From NCBI RefSeq assembly GCF_003369915.1, contig NC_046674.1:13702001-13766000 (forward strand): 64,000 nucleotides of DNA, read 5' to 3'. A program made the position numbers and the translations under genes. Of the stretch, positions 58,291-64,000 are shown in pieces (within the stretch, counting starts at the first letter, position 1; every line of letters starts with the position of its first letter). This DNA is from Drosophila miranda. Taxonomy: Eukaryota > Arthropoda > Insecta > Diptera > Drosophilidae. Below the pieces are notes generated by a model that saw only the letters and a program-made list of their open reading frames with translations, was not told the origin of the DNA and ran no database searches.

Positions 58291-61035
58291 CTGTATGCGT
58301 GTGCTGCGGTTGTAGCATGTAATATATAGGAATCAACCAGATTGAAGGAATATAAAAGCGAACAATGCCACGACCCATCTATAAATAAAATTCAGAGAAA
58401 CTCAGTCCTTTTCTTCTTTTCATTTTCCGAAAGAGTACATCAACATTGAGTGTAATCCGAATAGTTTTCACATATTTTTTGTATCCATTTTCCCTAGAAA
58501 TAAATTCAATTTTCCCGAAAATTGACTTTCAGCAACTCAATAAACTCGGTGAAAAATAATCAGAGTTGGAAAAGTCGGGAGCCCGAATGAATTTTTAATG
58601 AACTTCTTGTGTGTGGGACACTTAGTCGTATACGTATTCGGACACACATTAATATGCATACATATGTAACGTATATGTATGTGGAGAGATCCCTATCCAA
58701 CTGCTAATAATTTGATGCAATTAAGGAATTATAAAAGCCACTCCCACAAGCTAATTAATAGCGAAGGGAATAAATGTACCAAATGGTAATTTTTTGTAAT
58801 TTACTCATTCAGCAATATCGAAAAACAGGGGCAGCATTATGCAAATTAAATGACTTCCAAACGATTGCAGAGAGTGAGAAATGATTACACAGGGAAATGC
58901 TGTTGGATATTCATATTATGTATTCTATAATGAATTAGTTGATTATCAACTGGCAAAACATAATTGCGCACAAAATATCAATGCAGATAAATTGATTGCC
59001 TTTGGGGAGTATTTTGTATACAATTTTGCGTGTGAATTATCCACAGGTATTTTCCATTAAATACTGGCAGGAATATATAATTATTTTCAAAGATAATTAA
59101 CACACCGAAAATATATGTATACGAATTTTAAAACTATTTTCTAATAGATTAGTTTTAATATAAAGCTATTTTGGAATTTTGAAAGCATTTTCCATAAACG
59201 AAGTGAGGATATAAGGGGTAATTCGATAGAGTAGAATATCTCCTTAGGACGCCGTCTGCGGAAGTCCGAAGCCCGCAGGTTTCTACTTATCCCCGAAGAA
59301 CATTATGGTTTGTAAATTTCCATAAAAACATTCGAATACATAAATATTTGCGGCTCTAGTCACAGAAATGCAAAATGTCTTTGCGTTTTTGTGACTCTTT
59401 CGGCCAGCCAAAAAGATAGACACACTTGGACACTTGAAATTAATGATACATTAAATTTGTGCCCCATTCTTGCCAGCATGGATTATGGCAAATGCAAATG
59501 ATCTGAGCGTAGAGAGTAGAATAAATGCATGGCATTAAAAATAAAATAATAATCATGCACAGAGAACATTAATTAATAGTTTGGACAGACATTTCTGCAC
59601 ATTTATGTATGTCTGGGGGTCTCGGGCCTGGGGCCTGGGGTCTGGAGCGGTGGCACAGACATAAAATATGCATTTGGCATATTTAGTAGGTGTTTAGTCC
59701 GGGTATTTCTAGAATTTAATGAAGCCAATTAATAATTGAGTCATTAATTTGGTGCTTTAGTTTTTTTTATTTGTTCGTCTCTGAATACAATTTAATTGGG
59801 CATAAATAATTGAGAATTCTGCTAAATTTAATTATAAAGAAATTCACACACGTATGAATATAAAAAAGTGGTCTAGTATTTCGGTCTTTCATTGCACTTG
59901 TACCAGACGTTGGACGGAGCGTTTTAGTCTGTCAATCAAATGTGGGAATGTTTGTCTCATCGTCGCATCGTTGGCAGCCAGATGAGGATGAGCATGAGGA
60001 TGAGGATGGGAATGAGGATGGATGGATGGATAGATGGATGGATGGATGGTCGTACTACGTGTGCTGTATGCCTCTGGTCTGCCGTTTTTCCTGTCAGAGA
60101 GTCGGAGAGTGATTGACAGGCACAAGTGAATGGGGTCCCGGTCCCGGTCCCGGTCCCCCTCCCCACCCACAGTGTCTCTGTGTGACCGAAATACGAGTAC
60201 ACCAGCCCGCACTCATATGCGTACTCATATCTGGCAAAAAAAAAGTGAACGCAAAGCGTAGCAAATCTGTGGCCCACCCACCCACTCATTTGCATTCGCA
60301 AGGAGGGAAGGAGGGTATTACTACAAACATATGTACATGTACTTGTATATTTTTTGTCTCTTTTCGAGGGTTCAACGTACTCGGCGTGCTCTCGGGTGCG
60401 GTGCCTTCCCCATATTATATTCCATGAATGGGCCAAGTGCTTGAAGTTTCCAATTTTCCTTTTGGCCTGTTTGCCCCCGTGTCTGGGAATTGTCGGGGGA
60501 CAGACAGATTGGTCAGCACCGGCACCATATACCATATAAATCTAGACCGGTCTCAGACTCAGTTCCAGTCCCAGTTCCAGTTCCAGTTACACTTTCACGC
60601 TCATGAGTCATGCCACATAAATCAACCGACAGCCGACTCTCGGCTGTCAATATTTATTTTATTTCACATTTTTCGCCAGAAATGGTTGAGGCTCCTGGGA
60701 GTCCGGCAACGGGAGAGCTGTCTGTTAATTGCGCACTCAACTTTTTGGGGATTAGTCGTGTGAGGTAACATGTTTTATTTGCTTGGTTTTCAATTAAGTC
60801 CCTCAACTGGAGCTGTGCTGTCGGTCAAACAGACAGAGTAAACACTTTATACACTCTACAGACTTTATGATGGGTTAAATAACCGGAAAATGTACGGAAA
60901 TGTGTCTAAAATATGTCCTATAGTCTCTCTCTTAATTATTGATCTCCTGCCACAAGACTATGCCATTGCCAACTAAGTGGCGTAGTCTTGGGGCTGGCTG
61001 CATCGATGCTCATCATATCTGAATGAAAAGTTTAT

Positions 61036-61848
61036 TTAGTCCCTGGCCGTGGGCATTTTTGTGGAATCGTTTCGCTTACGGATTGGCAATGATACAGTGG
61101 TGGCCTCGGGAATAGCGAAATCGGTCCAATCCAAATAATAAGGTCCTTCCGAAGTGCTCCAGATCTCATTCTCGAATTTCTTGGTTCTTGGGTTTACGTC
61201 GTCGTTTTTGTTAAGCGTCGGCTCGGTTGTCGTTAGCCAGGATGGCCACCAAGATGTGCTACTATTGGTGGTGGTCCCTGTGGTGGTGCTGTTGCTTTTT
61301 GTGGTGCTGTGGCTCTTCGTGGTGCTCTTGCTTTTTGTGGTGCTGTGGCTCTTCGTGGTGCTCTTGCTTTTTGTGGTGCTGTGGCTTTTTGTGGTGCTGT
61401 GGCTTTTTGTGGTGCTGTGGCTCTTCGTGGTGCTCTTGCTTTTTGTGGTGCTGTGGCTTTTTGTGGTGCTGTGGCTCTTCGTGGTGCTCTTGCTTTTTGT
61501 GGTGCTGGTGATTTTTGTGGTGCTGTCCCTTTTTGTGGTGCTGGTGCTTGTGGTTGTTCGGGCCGTGTTCATTTTTGTGGTTGACTTCTTCGGTTTCGGT
61601 TTGGTGTACGGCGGAATATGAATGGCAACGCATCCATCGTTACCGCTCTGCACGTAGCCGTCCTTGCAGACGCACTTGTAGGCGAGCAAAAAGCGGTTAC
61701 TGCCTTTCACTTTCTTCTGAAATTTACCACACTCTTCTCATCGAATATTAGGAATATTATTGGGGCATTATGTTTTGTTCGTGGACTTACTCCCACCAAA
61801 AAAGGCGGTGATTGGCATCAAGGCTTGCACCAGCGATGAAAAACCCAT
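61036..61848 (-). CDS. Secreted mucin-like protein with EGF-like cysteine motif and TTKS(K/H)S repeats
   Basis: Two exons: 61848-61791 and 61736-61036, separated by a 54-nt intron with a GTAAGT donor, a CTAAT branch-like motif and a GATGAG acceptor (759 nt, 252 residues). Exon 1 encodes a hydrophobic leader, MGFSSLVQALMPITAFFGG. Exon 2 opens with an EGF-like half module (ECGKF...YKCVCKDGYVQSGNDGCV), then Pro/Lys-rich sequence and about twelve 6-residue repeats STTKS(H/K) built on an 18-bp unit (about 61260-61520). A non-repetitive acidic/Trp region (WPSWLTTTEPT...YYLDWTDF) follows. The Thr/Ser-rich repeats should be heavily O-glycosylated; salivary glue proteins and peritrophic or vitelline mucins have similar layouts. 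The exact ortholog is unknown to me, and the acceptor choice is inference from reading frame. Confidence 0.72.
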
Positions 61849-64000
61849 GATAATCTGAACTGAAGTTCAAATGTCAACTGTTGTCGGGTTTTGTTTCGCC
61901 TGAAGCTAGTTTCAGTTCCAAAATCAATTCGACAAGCGTTTTATTTGGTTTCTTTGTGGGGACTTTAGAACTTTGAAAGAGTCTGCTTCTGGAGAAGTCT
62001 TGGGTACACTTTATTTCCTGTGTTGTCGGTTTAATGAGATCTCCAGCTTGTAGGAAGAATGTCCCGTTGGGCTTCATACCTGAATGCCCTTTAATCTTCC
62101 GTAAGAAGGCGCTTTCCATCCCAGATAGTTCCACTTTTGTGTGCAGAACAGAACATCCCCCCCAAACAGTTCTCAAGATGCTGCTGCCACTTACCAACTT
62201 GTCCAACTCACATTCCCGTGCAGCAGAGACCTCGGGGGCCTCCCATCTGGGGCAGTGTGTGGCATAAGTTGCAAGTTGCAGCACTCTCTCTCTTTACCCT
62301 CTCTGATAAAATCCCAAAAAATGCACACCAAGCAAATGCAGATATGACGGGCACTACTCCCCTCAGGCGCCGCCAGTGGAGCGCCCATAAAAAATTCATT
62401 TCCAAAAGTTGTCCTCGAGATATGCACAGCGCGTGGAGGATGGCAGGATGGTGGGATGGTAGGGAAAGTTTTCATTTCATAATTTTCAGATCTGCATTTC
62501 CACTGCCACTCGGAGGTGGCAGATTGCTTTTGTCTGTTGTTGAATAGCGTTTTGGTGCCTCATATGTCATTGATTATGCACGCACGCCGGGAGAAAGCTT
62601 TTCAGCGTTTTAGCTTTTCACTTTTCCTTCGCTTTCCCCCAACGCTCACATTTCCCTGCTGCATACTTTTCGGGATACGCCACGAACAGATCTTTGAACC
62701 CTTGAACTGTTTGGCCTGGACTTGGCCCTTACCTTATTGTTAATTGCTTTTGTGGGCCGCCATCGTGTGGGTCTGGATGGCATGTCAAATATTTAAGATA
62801 ATGACTTTTTGCGGCTCCCTTCTAGCCATAACATTTGAGCGGTTTTGGCCCAGTCTTTACGCTTTTCGCGAGCCAGTTCATTTGCCTGCTGCTGGCTCTC
62901 GGGTCTCGGGTCTCTGGGTTTTGTGCTCTTTTGCGGCTTTCAGCATTTAAACCTATTTGTGCCCTTCGTTGAGTGTTTCGGCTAGCCTTGGCCTCAGACA
63001 CTTCTATGACAGATTGTGATCCTTAGGAAAAACTTCCCCCAGGGACAAAATATGTGATTAAAATTTTATGAAATTTCTACAAAAAACTATGGGCACACCC
63101 ATATTTTTTAATATTGAACCAGTAAACATCCGTGGGAAATGCTTACACAAACAGAAAATATCGAAAGCTAATTTCGCTTGCGCCACAAATGGGGGGGAGG
63201 GGTAAAAATGGGAAAAGGGGTAACCGCACATTGCATTGGGAATTGCATCTCCGTCGACAATCATCTGCTAGGCAATCATCAAGGCAATTAGATGGCAAAG
63301 AACAGCATCAATTAAATGGTTGAATGCATTCAAAGTCGACCCTCAATGAGAGGAGCAAATTTCAAAGGCGTTTAATTAGAGGGCAGCAAGGCGGCAAGGC
63401 AGCGGCTGGGCTGGCACTGCGGTTAGTTATGCCACCAGGAGCGGCATGAACATAGAGCAGGGGCAGAGCCAGAGCCAGAGCCGGAGCCGGAGCCGGAGCC
63501 GGAGGGAGGGGCCAACTCCCAATGTGCTGCATAATAAAAGCGATGCGACGATGCCCAGAAGTTCACTAGGAGCAGTATACTCCTGTGCTGGCCCACAAAA
63601 GCAGTTGGTAGCACGGCAGACAGTCGGACAGGTGGCAGATGTGTATAAATTTCATGCAATGCCATGGAAATCCAGCAATTCGCAGGACTTACGCGAACCA
63701 AACATGCCACAGGAGTATACGGCTATGGATATGGAGATGGAGCATATGGAGGTTGCGTGTGCTCAGCGCCCAGGGCGCGGACGACATTGACAAATGATGC
63801 CCGGCAAATCCGCACCAGTCTCACGACCCCTACCCTCGACCCTCGACCCCGACCGGAACCATGTGCTGATGCGGTGTGCAGGGGGCGGATGGTGCGAATA
63901 TTTGTGAACTCACTGGGTCACCACATCGCTCAAATCGCTTTGAGAATGGCACTGGAAAGGGCAACGACCAGGTCTGACCAGGGCAAGAATAACAATGGCA
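61849..64000. other. Non-coding right end
   Basis: No supported gene. The minus-strand frame 61874-62284 (136 codons) lies in the likely promoter region of the mucin gene and has no recognisable domain. A (GAGCCG/A)n hexamer repeat occupies about 63464-63506. GGGGGGGAGGGG near 63190 and a CCCTCGACCCTCGACCC run near 63833 are simple-sequence features. Confidence 0.45.

Larger units (their letters stand above)
43834..61035. other. Gene desert, possible 5' intronic or regulatory territory of the GPCR gene
   Basis: In 17 kb I find no supported coding exon. Long open frames here (for example 53836-54324 and 55438-56055) are built from pyrimidine-rich or low-complexity DNA. Repeats and structures worth naming are listed separately: the GGGCA array, the 35-bp array, the perfect hairpin, the poly-C tracts, the 20-bp palindrome and the 160-bp duplication. 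Because the receptor has a 5' UTR acceptor at 39904, one or more of its non-coding first exons and its control elements may lie here. Confidence 0.45.

Noticed and set aside
61154..61621. 155-codon plus-strand frame rich in LWLFVVLL
   Set aside because: It is the antisense of the 18-bp mucin repeat; openness is a by-product of the repeat period, and the minus strand has the leader, splice sites and cysteine motif.
61791..61848. Splicing mucin exon 1 to the stronger TTTCAG acceptor at 61717
   Set aside because: That join is out of frame; the GATGAG acceptor at 61737 restores the frame and adds a cysteine to the EGF-like motif.

Overview
The window is eukaryotic and almost certainly Drosophila. 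Short introns of about 50-75 nt with GTAAGT/GTGAGT donors, a TATA/Inr promoter, AT-rich intergenic DNA full of simple repeats, and three DINE-1 (INE-1 type Helitron-like) elements all point there. The gene set (a prolyl 4-hydroxylase alpha cluster, a terminus-like single-finger gene, an allatostatin C receptor) matches what I recall of the 75D region of D. melanogaster 3L (Muller element D). The DINE-1 sequence diverges from the D. melanogaster consensus, so an obscura-group fly is my best guess; that species call is inference.

1.6-17 kb: tandem cluster of seven collagen-type prolyl 4-hydroxylase alpha (P4Ha) genes, five on the minus strand and two on the plus strand, plus one decayed copy. 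I rebuilt every exon chain by hand; each joins in frame and gives 478-537 residues. Genes 1-5 keep the iron-binding HxD...H triad. Plus-strand genes 6 and 7 have lost the HxD and look like pseudoenzymes. Genes 2 and 3 share a sharply bounded, nearly identical 1.07-kb tract that includes introns, which suggests gene conversion.

19.8-21.3 kb: a small minus-strand gene that appears to be split by a DINE-1 insertion. 22.9-24.3 kb: an intronless single C2H2 finger protein, very probably terminus, with a clear TATA/Inr promoter. 24.3-38.3 kb: mostly non-coding; one possible two-exon small gene at 31.4-31.9 kb.

38.3-39.9 kb: an allatostatin C/somatostatin-type GPCR with its whole coding region in one exon, a 5' UTR splice acceptor and a C-terminal PDZ ligand. 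It sits in a gene desert that continues to 61 kb. DINE-1 copies lie at 40.0-41.1 and 42.7-43.8 kb; the second abuts a broken ubiquitin-conjugating (E2) gene with repeat-rich N-terminal coding sequence.

61.0-61.85 kb: a secreted mucin-like gene with an EGF-like cysteine motif and 18-bp TTKS(K/H)S repeats. The remainder to 64 kb shows simple repeats only.

Functionally, the P4Ha genes would make ER subunits that pair with PDI to hydroxylate proline in secreted proteins. The two dead copies may be substrate-binding or regulatory subunits. No shared pathway joins the cluster to the GPCR, the finger gene or the mucin.
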